DNA of 50,463 nt. Source: JAWLBR01 sp041687495 (GTDB lineage: Bacteria; Bacillota; Limnochordia; DTU087; JAAYGB01). Shown one piece after another: positions 42,984-50,463 of this stretch. The DNA lies in NCBI GenBank assembly GCA_041687495.1, contig JAWLBR010000011.1, positions 1 to 50,463 on the forward strand, written 5' to 3'. The stretch's first letter is position 1. Every line of letters begins with the position of its first letter. The translations under genes were made by a program, and so were the position numbers. Below the pieces are notes generated by a model. That model searched no databases. It had not been told where the DNA came from and saw only the letters and a program-made list of their open reading frames with translations.

Positions 42984-43685
42984 TTAACGCCGAGACTGCA
43001 GTTCCCGGAAAACGTCCTCAGGGCTGGCACCCTTCTCCACTAACAATACCAACAGATGATACAACAGGTCGGCAGCTTCATACACCAATTCATCAGTTCC
43101 CGGGTTCTTGGCCCCGATAATCACTTCTGCAGTCTCTTCGCCGACCTTCTTGAGAATCTTATCCAACCCTTTAGTAAACAGATAGGTAGTGTATGAGCCC
43201 TCTACCGGCTCCTTTTTTCTACCCTGAATTACCTGATATAGTTCCTGCACAATCGCCTCTGGCCGGTCTTTGTACACAGTTTCCGGGTCAAAGGTCGGCT
43301 CCGGCGCCTCATTGTCCCCACCCTTGACTGCAAGGGCGTCAGCCACCTGCTCAGTATCCTCAGCACCCACCGGGTAGTGAAAACAGGATTTGTATCCTTC
43401 GTGACAAGCCCCTGCCCCCAACTGAGTCACTTTCAGTAGGATGGTATCTTGATCACAATCGGTTTGAATATCCTGCACCAGCTGGTAGTGCCCGGAGGTT
43501 TCACCCTTGAGCCACAGCTTCTGGCGGCTGCGGCTGTAGTACCAGGCTTTCCCGGTCTTGAGGGTTTTCTCTAACGACTCCCGGTTCATATATGCCAACA
43601 TCAGCACTTCGCCGCTTTCCGCGTCCTGGGCGATGGCTGGAATCAATCCGTTAGCTAACAGTTTCAACTCGTCTAGTTTGATCAC
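42984..43685 (-). CDS. hisI: Bifunctional phosphoribosyl-AMP cyclohydrolase / phosphoribosyl-ATP pyrophosphatase
   Basis: 233 residues: HisI domain (1 to about 125; VLMLAYMNRESLEKTL, DIQTDCDQDTILLKV, zinc site CHEGYKSCF) joined to a HisE domain (about 138-230; GLDKILKKVGEETAEVIIGA). It carries out steps 2 and 3 of histidine synthesis. Last his gene of this operon. GTG start after GGGGAG. Confidence 0.96.
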   Translation of the reverse strand: MIKLDELKLLANGLIPAIAQDAESGEVLMLAYMNRESLEKTLKTGKAWYYSRSRQKLWLKGETSGHYQLVQDIQTDCDQDTILLKVTQLGAGACHEGYKSCFHYPVGAEDTEQVADALAVKGGDNEAPEPTFDPETVYKDRPEAIVQELYQVIQGRKKEPVEGSYTTYLFTKGLDKILKKVGEETAEVIIGAKNPGTDELVYEAADLLYHLLVLLVEKGASPEDVFRELQSRR

Positions 43686-43705
43686 GCTGCTCCCCGCTTC
43701 CTGCT

Positions 43706-44503
43706 CTAGCCAAGGGTGACTTGAGTGTCCAGCCGCACCGGCAGCCCAGCGGCCCGCAAGTATTCTTTGGCCTGTGCGATGGTGTATGTCCCAAAGTGAA
43801 AGATCGATGCTGCCAGCACTGCGTCAGCTTCTCCGACAATCAGGGCATCTTTGAGGTGTTCCAGATTCCCAGCACCGCCGGAGGCGATCAAAGGGATCGA
43901 CACTGACCGGGCCACTGCCTGATTCAGCACGTTGTCGTAGCCATCCTTCGTGCCGTCAGCGTCCATACTGGTCAGCAGAATCTCTCCGCCGCCCAGCTGC
44001 TCCACCTGCTTCACCCACTGGATGACGTCAATCCCCGTCGGCGTTCTGCCACCGTGAATATATACCTCCCAGGTGGGATTGGGATCACCTACTTCGGTGC
44101 GGCGCTTGGCGTCCACTGCCACCACAACGCATTGGCTGCCAAATCGCTCTGCACCCTCGCTGATCAGTTTCGGATTGTTCACTGCCGCTGTATTGATGGA
44201 GATCTTGTCCGCTCCAGCCGATAGAATCTGCCGCATGTCTTCCACGGTTGAAATCCCGCCCCCTACAGTGAAGGGGATAAAGACCTCCTCCGCGGTGCGC
44301 GCAACCACATCGAGCATGGTTTTGCGTCCTTCGTGGGACGCGGTAATATCTAGAAAAATGAGTTCATCTGCGGCTTCCTTGTCGTAAAACCGCGCCAGCT
44401 CCACTGGGTCTCCTGCATCCCGAAGATCTAGGAAGTTGGTTCCCTTGACTACCCTGCCGTTCTTGACGTCGAGGCAGGGAATAATCCGTTTCGCCAGAAC
44501 CAC
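43706..44503 (-). CDS. hisF: Imidazole glycerol phosphate synthase cyclase subunit
   Basis: 265 residues from GTG 44503, seven bases after GGAGGG. (Beta/alpha)8 barrel with IIPCLDVKNGRVVKG, the FTVGGGISTVEDM loop and LLTSMDADGTKDGYD containing the catalytic aspartate. With HisH it makes IGP and AICAR from PRFAR. Starts just after the hisA stop. Confidence 0.96.
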   Translation of the reverse strand: MVLAKRIIPCLDVKNGRVVKGTNFLDLRDAGDPVELARFYDKEAADELIFLDITASHEGRKTMLDVVARTAEEVFIPFTVGGGISTVEDMRQILSAGADKISINTAAVNNPKLISEGAERFGSQCVVVAVDAKRRTEVGDPNPTWEVYIHGGRTPTGIDVIQWVKQVEQLGGGEILLTSMDADGTKDGYDNVLNQAVARSVSIPLIASGGAGNLEHLKDALIVGEADAVLAASIFHFGTYTIAQAKEYLRAAGLPVRLDTQVTLG

Positions 44504-44504
44504 G

Positions 44505-45275
44505 TCAGTTCCCTCCCCGCTGCTTCCCACCGCCGGCAGTGCTAGCCTGCAGCACCTGGTTCACGGCAGCGATGGCCTCCTTGAGCTCGAAACGCTGCGA
44601 GTACAGAGCTTTACCTACAATCGCTCCACTGACGCCAGCTGCGGCATAGCCAGCTAGGCGCTCCAAGTCCGCCACGGTAGAGACGCCACCGGAAGCGATG
44701 ATCTTTGGCCCCAACTCCAGCATCCTTTCCAGAGCGGCATAGTTGGGACCGGTGAGCATCCCATCAGTGGCAACGTCGGTGAAGATGATCTCCTTAACAC
44801 CGACATCATAGACCCTTTGAGCCAGTTCTGTGGCAGGCATAGTGGTAGTTTCTACCCAGCCTTCTACCGCTACCATCCCGTCCTTGGCGTCAATTCCCAC
44901 TAAGACCCGGTCGGGAAACTCGCGACAAGCCTCTTTGACCAGCTGCGGGTCCCGGTACGCGGCAGTTCCCAAAATCGCCCACTGCACACCGGCAGACAGT
45001 ACTTCCTCTATGGTGTGCAGATCCCGAATCCCGCCGCCTAGTTCTATGGGCATCTCAACTGCCTCGGCCACGGCCTGAATCATTGGGAGGTTTCCTCCCT
45101 CCCCGGTGAATGCGCCGTCCAAATCCACGATATGCAACCGCTGCGCACCCTGCTGGGCAAATCCCCGGGCAATCTCTACCGGGTCGCTGCCGTAGACAGT
45201 GACGTCTTGAGCCCGGCCTTGCAGTAATCTCACTACTTGTCTGTTCTTGAGGTCAATCGCTGGAATTACCTTCAC
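44505..45275 (-). CDS. hisA: Phosphoribosylformimino-AICAR ribotide isomerase
   Basis: 256 residues from GTG 45275, which overlaps the hisH stop as GTGA. (Beta/alpha)8 barrel with IPAIDLKNRQVVRLLQG, IELGGGIRDLHTIEE, and IFTDVATDGMLTGPN. It opens the ribose of ProFAR. A longer reading to 45356 lies inside hisH and is rejected. Confidence 0.96.
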   Translation of the reverse strand: MKVIPAIDLKNRQVVRLLQGRAQDVTVYGSDPVEIARGFAQQGAQRLHIVDLDGAFTGEGGNLPMIQAVAEAVEMPIELGGGIRDLHTIEEVLSAGVQWAILGTAAYRDPQLVKEACREFPDRVLVGIDAKDGMVAVEGWVETTTMPATELAQRVYDVGVKEIIFTDVATDGMLTGPNYAALERMLELGPKIIASGGVSTVADLERLAGYAAAGVSGAIVGKALYSQRFELKEAIAAVNQVLQASTAGGGKQRGGN

Positions 45276-45892
45276 CTGGATGCCCACTCCCCAAAGTTGT
45301 GTAGAATCCGCAGGCCAACCCTGCTGCTTTTTTCCGGGTGAAACTGAATCGCCCACACATTGTCCTGGGCCACACTAGAGACAAACGACAGGCCGTACTC
45401 AGTTGTGGAAGCTGCCACGGTGCTGTCAGCCGGGTCCACGTAATATGAATGGACGAAGTACACGTAACTGCCTTCAGGGACCCCTGCGAACAGAGGCGTC
45501 CTTTTCGGATACTCCAACTGATTCCACCCAATCTGTGGCACTTTCAGCCCAGGCGCGAACCGCCGGACAGTGCCGGGAAGCACTCCCAGCCCGGAGGCCG
45601 GTCCGCCACCACCGAAAGTCTCTTCACTGGTTTCAAACAAAAGCTGCAGACCTAGGCAGATGCCCAAGAAAGGCTTTCCCTGCTCTATAGCCCCAAGCAC
45701 CGCTTGGTCTAGACCTGTCCGGTTCAAGTTACCCATCGCCTGAGCGAAGGCCCCAACACCGGGTAGGACCACACCGCTGGCGGCCGCTACCTTGTCTTGA
45801 TCTGATGTAACCACAGCGGGAAAACCAGCGTGCTCAAAGGCCTTCTGCACACTGCGCAAATTACCCATTCCATAGTCCACTATTGCGATCAC
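45272..45892 (-). CDS. hisH: Imidazole glycerol phosphate synthase glutaminase subunit
   Basis: 206 residues of the class I glutamine amidotransferase family. Nucleophile Cys in PFLGICLGLQLLFE, and the His-Glu pair in WAIQFHPEKSS. It supplies ammonia to HisF. GTG start after GGAGGG; coupled to hisA by a 4-base overlap. Confidence 0.96.
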   Translation of the reverse strand: MIAIVDYGMGNLRSVQKAFEHAGFPAVVTSDQDKVAAASGVVLPGVGAFAQAMGNLNRTGLDQAVLGAIEQGKPFLGICLGLQLLFETSEETFGGGGPASGLGVLPGTVRRFAPGLKVPQIGWNQLEYPKRTPLFAGVPEGSYVYFVHSYYVDPADSTVAASTTEYGLSFVSSVAQDNVWAIQFHPEKSSRVGLRILHNFGEWASR

Positions 45893-45926
45893 GGCGATCC
45901 CTCCAACCTGATTCCAAACCCCAGCA

Positions 45927-46514
45927 CTATCCCTCCAGGGTGCCCTTGGTCGACAGTACTAGGCCCTGCGAATTTGGTTGGCAGGCTGCTCCGAGTGCCC
46001 GTCCAACCGCCTTGTACGCCGCTTCCACAATGTGGTGATCGTTGCTGCCAGCCAACTGCCGCACGTGCAGGGTCAGCCCGGCGTTGGCGGCCAAAGCCCG
46101 CAAAAACTCGATGGTCAACTGGGTGTCGTAAGCACCGATTAAGGGAGACGTCATCGTCAACTGGCAGGCGAGAAAACTTCGCCCGCCAACGTCGACAACA
46201 GCCTGCACCAAAGCCTCGTCCATCGGCACAGTCGCCTCTCCAAACCGCGCAATGCCGCTGCCATCACCTACTGCTTGCCGTAGCGCCTTTCCCAAACAGA
46301 TGCCGACGTCCTCCACGGTGTGGTGGCCGTCTACCTCCAAGTCCCCTTCAGCCTTAATTGCCACATCAAATCCACTGTGCTTGGCAAAGGCAGTCAGCAT
46401 GTGGTCAAAAAACCCGATTCCAGTGGCAATCTCGCCTTGACCCTGCCCATCTAAAGTCAACTGCACAGTGATATCTGTTTCTGTTGTCCTGCGCGCAACC
46501 TCTCCAGTTCGCAA
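45927..46514 (-). CDS. hisB: Imidazoleglycerol-phosphate dehydratase
   Basis: 195 residues, TTG start. Monofunctional form with manganese-binding motifs GFFDHMLTAFAKHSGFD, DGHHTVEDVGICLG and GSNDHHIVEAAYKA. It dehydrates IGP to imidazole acetol phosphate. No phosphatase domain is fused. The aminotransferase gene hisC, often placed before it, is absent. Confidence 0.96.
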   Translation of the reverse strand: MRTGEVARRTTETDITVQLTLDGQGQGEIATGIGFFDHMLTAFAKHSGFDVAIKAEGDLEVDGHHTVEDVGICLGKALRQAVGDGSGIARFGEATVPMDEALVQAVVDVGGRSFLACQLTMTSPLIGAYDTQLTIEFLRALAANAGLTLHVRQLAGSNDHHIVEAAYKAVGRALGAACQPNSQGLVLSTKGTLEG

Positions 46515-46587
46515 TCTGTCCCCTCCCCATAAACCTCCAACCCACGCCCCACAGCGCAGATCCAGCCGCTAAGCTGCCTTAGTGCTG

Positions 46588-47943
46588 CTACTCTGCCTCC
46601 CGATCCAAGCGCACCAGCATCGCGTTGGCATGGGCGTCAAGGCCCTCTTTTTGCGCAAGGCGCACTCCAGCTGGTCCGATCTCCTCTAGCCCAGCTTGAG
46701 TAACACTAACGATGCTGCTGTACTTTACGAAGTCGTACACTCCCAAGGGAGAGGAGAAACGGGCAGTACCGTTGGTGGGCAGCACATGGTTGGGGCCCGC
46801 GACGTAGTCTCCCACCGGCTCTGAGGCGTAGTGTCCCAAGAAAATCGCGCCGGCGTTGTGAATCTGATCAAGAAGCGCAAAGGGGTCTGCCACCGCCAGC
46901 TCCAGGTGCTCAGGAGCACAGATGTCTGACAGCTCCGCTGCTTGGGCTAGATCTTCACAGACCACGGCCACACCGGACTTGGCCAGTGCTTGGGCGGCGA
47001 TCTCCTTCCGAGGAAGCAGTTCCAGCTGACGCTCCACTTCTTCATGCACCAACTGGGCCATCTCTGGAGAGATAGTCAAGAGAATTACTCCGGCCTCAGG
47101 ATCATGCTCAGCCTGGGACAGCAGATCCGCCGCGACAAACCGGGGATTTGCTGTCGTATCGGCGATGACCAGGATCTCACTGGGCCCAGCCAGACTGTCG
47201 ATCCCCACTTTGCCAAAGACCTCTTTCTTGGCCAAGGTGACGTAGATGTTTCCCGGCCCAACGATCTTATCCACCGGCTCGATGGATTCTGTGCCATAAG
47301 CCAGAGCAGCGATGGCTTGGGCTCCACCGACCCGAAGCATCTTCCCGGCTCCCGCTTTGTGGGCTGCCACGATGATATGGGGATTGAGTCCACCCCTGCT
47401 CGACTCCGGGGTGGCCAAGACGATGCGTTCGACCCCGGCGACCTGTGCCGGGACCACTGTCATCAATACCGTGGAGATCAAAGGAGCCGTGCCGCCGGGA
47501 ATATATGTACCGGCAGAAGCTAGGGGGGTTACCTTCTGTCCCAAAACACTGCCCTTGGGCCCAGAGGTTATCCAAGAATTTTGCTTTTGCTTCCCGTGAA
47601 ACTTCGCAATATTGTCTAGGGCCAGCTCGAGATCAGCCAGAAACTGCTGGCTGACATCTTTATACGCCTGTTCCAGCTCATCATCGGTGACGAACAGACC
47701 CTCTGCGGACAGATCCACGCCGTCGATGGCCTCTGCGTAGTGTAAAACCGCCTCGTCTCCCCGTTCTCGCACATCGCGGATGATGGTCTGCACGACCTCC
47801 AGCGGACTCAGTGGCTTACCAAAGACTGCTTGGGTCCGGGCCATTACCTCCGGAGTGACTTCGACGTTGTCTACATCGGGTCGGGTCAGCAAGGATTTGA
47901 GATGCTCCCGGCTCACCTCAGCTGCATTCACTATCTTCAACAC
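46588..47943 (-). CDS. hisD: Histidinol dehydrogenase
   Basis: 451 residues. Features include TYIPGGTAPLISTVLM, VGPGNIYVTLAKKEVFGKVG, LAGPSEILVIAD, the zinc/catalytic segment DLLSQAEHDPEAG and CAPEHLEL, and GPNHVLPTNGTARF near the end. It oxidises histidinol to histidine with two NAD+. Follows hisZG by 14 bases. Confidence 0.96.
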   Translation of the reverse strand: MLKIVNAAEVSREHLKSLLTRPDVDNVEVTPEVMARTQAVFGKPLSPLEVVQTIIRDVRERGDEAVLHYAEAIDGVDLSAEGLFVTDDELEQAYKDVSQQFLADLELALDNIAKFHGKQKQNSWITSGPKGSVLGQKVTPLASAGTYIPGGTAPLISTVLMTVVPAQVAGVERIVLATPESSRGGLNPHIIVAAHKAGAGKMLRVGGAQAIAALAYGTESIEPVDKIVGPGNIYVTLAKKEVFGKVGIDSLAGPSEILVIADTTANPRFVAADLLSQAEHDPEAGVILLTISPEMAQLVHEEVERQLELLPRKEIAAQALAKSGVAVVCEDLAQAAELSDICAPEHLELAVADPFALLDQIHNAGAIFLGHYASEPVGDYVAGPNHVLPTNGTARFSSPLGVYDFVKYSSIVSVTQAGLEEIGPAGVRLAQKEGLDAHANAMLVRLDREAE

Positions 47944-47957
47944 CTAGCTCAACTCCT

Positions 47958-49667
47958 TTATCTAGAGGCTCCCTCTTGGGACAACCCATCTGCTAACCCT
48001 TCCATCAAGGCTCGAATCTGGTCGTGCTTCACCTTGTAGCTAATTCGGTTAGCGATCAGTCTGGCCGATACTTCAGTAATGGTCGCAATGGGTACCAAGC
48101 CATTTTCCCGCAGAGTGGTTCCCGTCTCGGTGATATCCACGATGGCATCAGCCAACCCAACGATGGGGCCTAGCTCCACCGAGCCGTTGAGCTTCACCAC
48201 TTCGGCTTGGATCCCCACCTTATTAAAATACCTTGTCGCGATATTGGTAAACTTGGAGGCGACCCGGCTGTTAAAGTCTAGTTGGTGCACATCGGTAATC
48301 CCGGACTCCTCTGTCACCGCCACGATTACCTGGCAGCGGCCAAAACCCAGATCCAGAAGCTCCGCCACCTCCGCCTCGGCCTCCAGCAAGATATCCTTGC
48401 CGACGATGCCGATATCAGCGGCACCGTACTCCACATAGGTGGGAACATCGGTGGGTTTGGCCAAGAGAAACCGAAAGTTTCCATTGGGTGTTTCAATGAT
48501 CAGCTTTCTCGTCTCAGATAGCAGGGCTGAACAGTCTACCCCCGCACCTTCCAGCATCGGGGCTAGGTACTTCTGCAGCCGCCCCTTGGGAATGGCGATG
48601 GTCACCGTGTCTGATGACAGGGCAATGTCTGTCCCGTTCGACGCACCGGGAACTGCAAGCGCCTCCGGCCACGCCTTCTGACTGTCCAAACACTGCATCA
48701 TCCGTTCAATGCCAAAGGCAAAACCTGTAGCCGGGCAGCTGTATCCAAACTGGTCAATGAGGTTGTCGTAACGTCCCCCATCGCAGATAGTAAAGCCTAA
48801 GTCGCTGGTGTACCCCTCAAAGATCAGACCAGTGTAGTAATCCAAATCCTTAACTAGGCTAAAGTCAATCTGAACGTACTGCTCCAGCCCCTTGGCCGCT
48901 AGGCTACTGTAGATAACCTTGAGATTCTCCGCAGCCTGCCGGGAAGTGTAGTTGGGAGCGGCCTCTAGCGCAGCATCCAGCACCGCTTCAGATCCCCGCA
49001 GCTGAGGTAGGCGGTGAAACAGCCGACGCAGCGGTTCTGCCATCGGGCTCGCCTGCACCAGCTCTCGCAGGGCTACGTAGTCCTTGCGCAACAGCGCCTC
49101 TCGAATTCTGCGGCTGACGCTTTGGGGCAGTTTGGCTGCCTCTACTAACCCGGAAAAGTAGTTTACGTGTCCCAAATCGAACCGAAAGCTTTTCAGGCCT
49201 ACTGCCTGCATCGATTCAATGGCCAGAGCGATGATCTCGCTATCAGTTTCTGGACCGGACTGTCCGATTAACTCCACGCCCATCTGGTAGAACTCCCGCC
49301 GCCTGCCGGCCTGCAAGTCGCCGTAGCGAAACACGTTGGCTGAGTAGAAAAACTTCAGCGGCAGCTGAGCGCCCTGGTATCTAGTTGCCACCACTCGGGC
49401 AATGGGTGTGGTCACATCAGGACGCAGGGCCAGGGTTTGCCCTTCCCGGTCGATGAAGCGGTACATGCTTTCCGCCATATGCGGACCGTCACCCTGCACA
49501 AGGCTGTCATAGAACTCAATGGTTGGAGTGATAATCTCATGGTAACCATGGGACTCATAAAACTCGGTCAGATGGTGCTGGATGAACCTCTTTCGCTTGA
49601 CGTCTACCGGCAGGAAGTCTTTGGTCCCCTTCGGCGTCTGCACTGCAGTGTGCAATAACTTAGCCAT
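47958..49667 (-). CDS. hisG: Fused HisZ-HisG: ATP phosphoribosyltransferase regulatory and catalytic subunits
   Basis: 569 residues in one uninterrupted frame from ATG 49667 (GGGGGA upstream). Residues 1 to about 330 are HisZ, a class II HisRS paralogue: TPKGTKDFLP, LRPDVTTPIAR, RYGDLQAGRRREFYQMGVEL and the motif 3-like TGFAFGIERM. After a linker (about 331-352), residues 354-569 are a short-form HisG: TVTIAIPKGRLQKYL, ADIGIVGKDIL and the PRPP site DITETGTTLREN (511-522). The enzyme starts histidine synthesis by joining ATP and PRPP. Short HisG normally works with separate HisZ in an octamer, so the fusion fixes a 1:1 ratio. First gene of the operon. Confidence 0.94.
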   Translation of the reverse strand: MAKLLHTAVQTPKGTKDFLPVDVKRKRFIQHHLTEFYESHGYHEIITPTIEFYDSLVQGDGPHMAESMYRFIDREGQTLALRPDVTTPIARVVATRYQGAQLPLKFFYSANVFRYGDLQAGRRREFYQMGVELIGQSGPETDSEIIALAIESMQAVGLKSFRFDLGHVNYFSGLVEAAKLPQSVSRRIREALLRKDYVALRELVQASPMAEPLRRLFHRLPQLRGSEAVLDAALEAAPNYTSRQAAENLKVIYSSLAAKGLEQYVQIDFSLVKDLDYYTGLIFEGYTSDLGFTICDGGRYDNLIDQFGYSCPATGFAFGIERMMQCLDSQKAWPEALAVPGASNGTDIALSSDTVTIAIPKGRLQKYLAPMLEGAGVDCSALLSETRKLIIETPNGNFRFLLAKPTDVPTYVEYGAADIGIVGKDILLEAEAEVAELLDLGFGRCQVIVAVTEESGITDVHQLDFNSRVASKFTNIATRYFNKVGIQAEVVKLNGSVELGPIVGLADAIVDITETGTTLRENGLVPIATITEVSARLIANRISYKVKHDQIRALMEGLADGLSQEGASR

Positions 49668-49866
49668 CAATAATCCCCCCATGGTTTCCAAGATTTTTTT
49701 GCAGCTTCCTAATCAGTTTCTCCCTTTTGCTGGCAACTCCTGCGCCCAGACTCTGCCCTGCTTTGGGCCCTTCTCCTTCTCAACTCGGTTCCATATTAGC
49801 CTGCCAAGGCAGCAGCGGCGAGGCAACCTCCAAGGAAGCACAGGAGCCGCCCCTAGATATGCGGAA

Positions 49867-49890
49867 AGCCGGTTTTGCGAAAAACCGGCT
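49867..49890 (-). terminator. Terminator after guaA
   Basis: AGCCGGTTTT (49881-49890, minus strand) pairs with AAAACCGGCT (49867-49876) around a 4-base loop, a 10-bp stem followed by TTTCC. It lies 30 bases after the guaA stop, in the 252-base gap before hisZG; I could not place a his promoter in that gap with confidence. Confidence 0.6.
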
Positions 49891-49919
49891 CTGTTTCCTG
49901 CTATTGGTAATCTGGCAAA

Positions 49920-50463
49920 TTACTCCCACTCAATGGTCGCCGGTGGTTTGGAGCTGATGTCGTACACGACTCGGTTAACTCCGTCTACCTCGTTCATGAT
50001 CCGGCTAGACATGGCAGCCAAAACCTCGTGGGGCAGTCGAGCCCAGTCTGCAGTCATCGCATCTTCACTGACCACGGCTCGAATTCCCAGAAGGTACGCG
50101 TAGGTACGCTCGTCACCCATCACACCCACTGTTTTGGTATCTGACAAAGCGGCAAAGTACTGCCAGATGTCCCGCTCGAGACCCGCTTTGCTAATTTCAT
50201 CCCGGACGATCCAATCCGCTTCACGAACTATCTCCAGCTTCTCTGGGGTGATTTCCCCAACAATCCGCACGGCCAAGCCCGGACCCGGGAACGGCTGGCG
50301 GAAGACAACCTTCTCAGATAGCCCCAATTCTAGACCCAGCACCCGCACCTCATCTTTGAACAGGAGCCGCAAAGGCTCAAGCAGCTTGAGGTTCATCTGC
50401 TCGGGCAATCCCCCGACGTTGTGATGGGACTTGATCACACTGGCCTGGCCTGGCCCGCTCTCG
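49920..50463 (-). CDS. guaA: GMP synthase (glutamine-hydrolysing), C-terminal part
   Basis: Only the last 180 or so codons are in the window; the frame is open to the right edge, so the 5' end is missing. The fragment holds the end of the ATP-pyrophosphatase domain (SGPGQASVIKSHHNVGGLP) and the dimerisation domain with FRQPFPGPGLAVRIVGE and the terminal PPATIEWE. GuaA aminates XMP to GMP. Same strand as the his operon but separated from it by a terminator. Confidence 0.96.
   Translation of the reverse strand, partial: ESGPGQASVIKSHHNVGGLPEQMNLKLLEPLRLLFKDEVRVLGLELGLSEKVVFRQPFPGPGLAVRIVGEITPEKLEIVREADWIVRDEISKAGLERDIWQYFAALSDTKTVGVMGDERTYAYLLGIRAVVSEDAMTADWARLPHEVLAAMSSRIMNEVDGVNRVVYDISSKPPATIEWE

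Noticed and set aside
1..50463. CRISPR arrays, tRNA or rRNA genes, insertion sequences and prophage genes
   Set aside because: No regularly spaced repeats, no tRNA-like cloverleaf noticed, no transposase or phage protein in any frame; tRNA absence was judged by eye only.

Overview
The window is a gene-dense chromosomal segment of an endospore-forming Bacillota, most likely a Clostridia-type lineage of medium-high G+C; I cannot name the genus. The evidence is the sporulation proteins SpoIVFB and SpoIID, a T-box leader in front of valS, the GatCAB amidotransferase genes, AGGAGG-type ribosome binding sites, frequent GTG/TTG starts, and the mreBCD-minCDE-rodA-spoIVFB gene order. I saw no rRNA or tRNA genes, insertion sequences, prophage or CRISPR array.

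Layout. (1) 1-8926, minus strand: maf, radC, mreBCD, minCDE, rodA, a small membrane protein, spoIVFB and the start of a TIGR03960-type radical SAM protein: cell shape, division-site selection and one sporulation protease. (2) 9045-17570, minus: cysK with its own promoter and terminator; an electron-bifurcating fixABCX set (etfB, etfA, fixC, fixX) followed by trxB; spoIID; an MFS transporter and a copZ-like metallochaperone. (3) 17751-23766: a DUF4432 sugar-epimerase-like gene (plus) convergent, across a shared terminator, with a valS-folC-SPOR operon (minus) that has a clear promoter and a T-box attenuator. (4) 23951-29172, plus: a two-component system (PhoP/PhoR-like), two Pst-like permeases, a PstB-like protein that has lost almost every ATPase motif, and PhoU. 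No PstS is present. This is the most unusual part of the window. (5) 29169-33793, minus: a Fur-family regulator, an EamA transporter, and a NifV-like homocitrate/Re-citrate synthase with LeuCD-type dehydratase subunits. (6) 34145-39437, minus: ligA-gatC-gatA-gatB, with a D-Ala-D-Ala carboxypeptidase gene (plus) placed between ligA and pcrA. (7) 40728-49667, minus: a histidine operon hisZG(fused)-hisD-hisB-hisH-hisA-hisF-hisIE, running into pcrA. (8) The 3' end of guaA at the right edge.

How the genes work together. Most of the window is housekeeping. The candidate new system is the phoP-phoR-pstC'-pstA'-pstB'-phoU operon. The membrane parts and the ATPase-like subunit are full length and in frame. 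The nucleotide-binding protein lacks the Walker A lysine, the Q-loop glutamine, the signature glycines, the Walker B aspartate and the H-loop histidine, while a Pst-specific segment and the catalytic-position glutamate remain. The kinase next to it has almost no extracellular domain. I infer a transport-dead Pst paralogue kept as a signalling complex for PhoU/PhoR. Other notable points are a HisZ-HisG fusion, a possible AUU start codon in etfB, and an ambiguous homocitrate/Re-citrate synthase plus aconitase-family pair.
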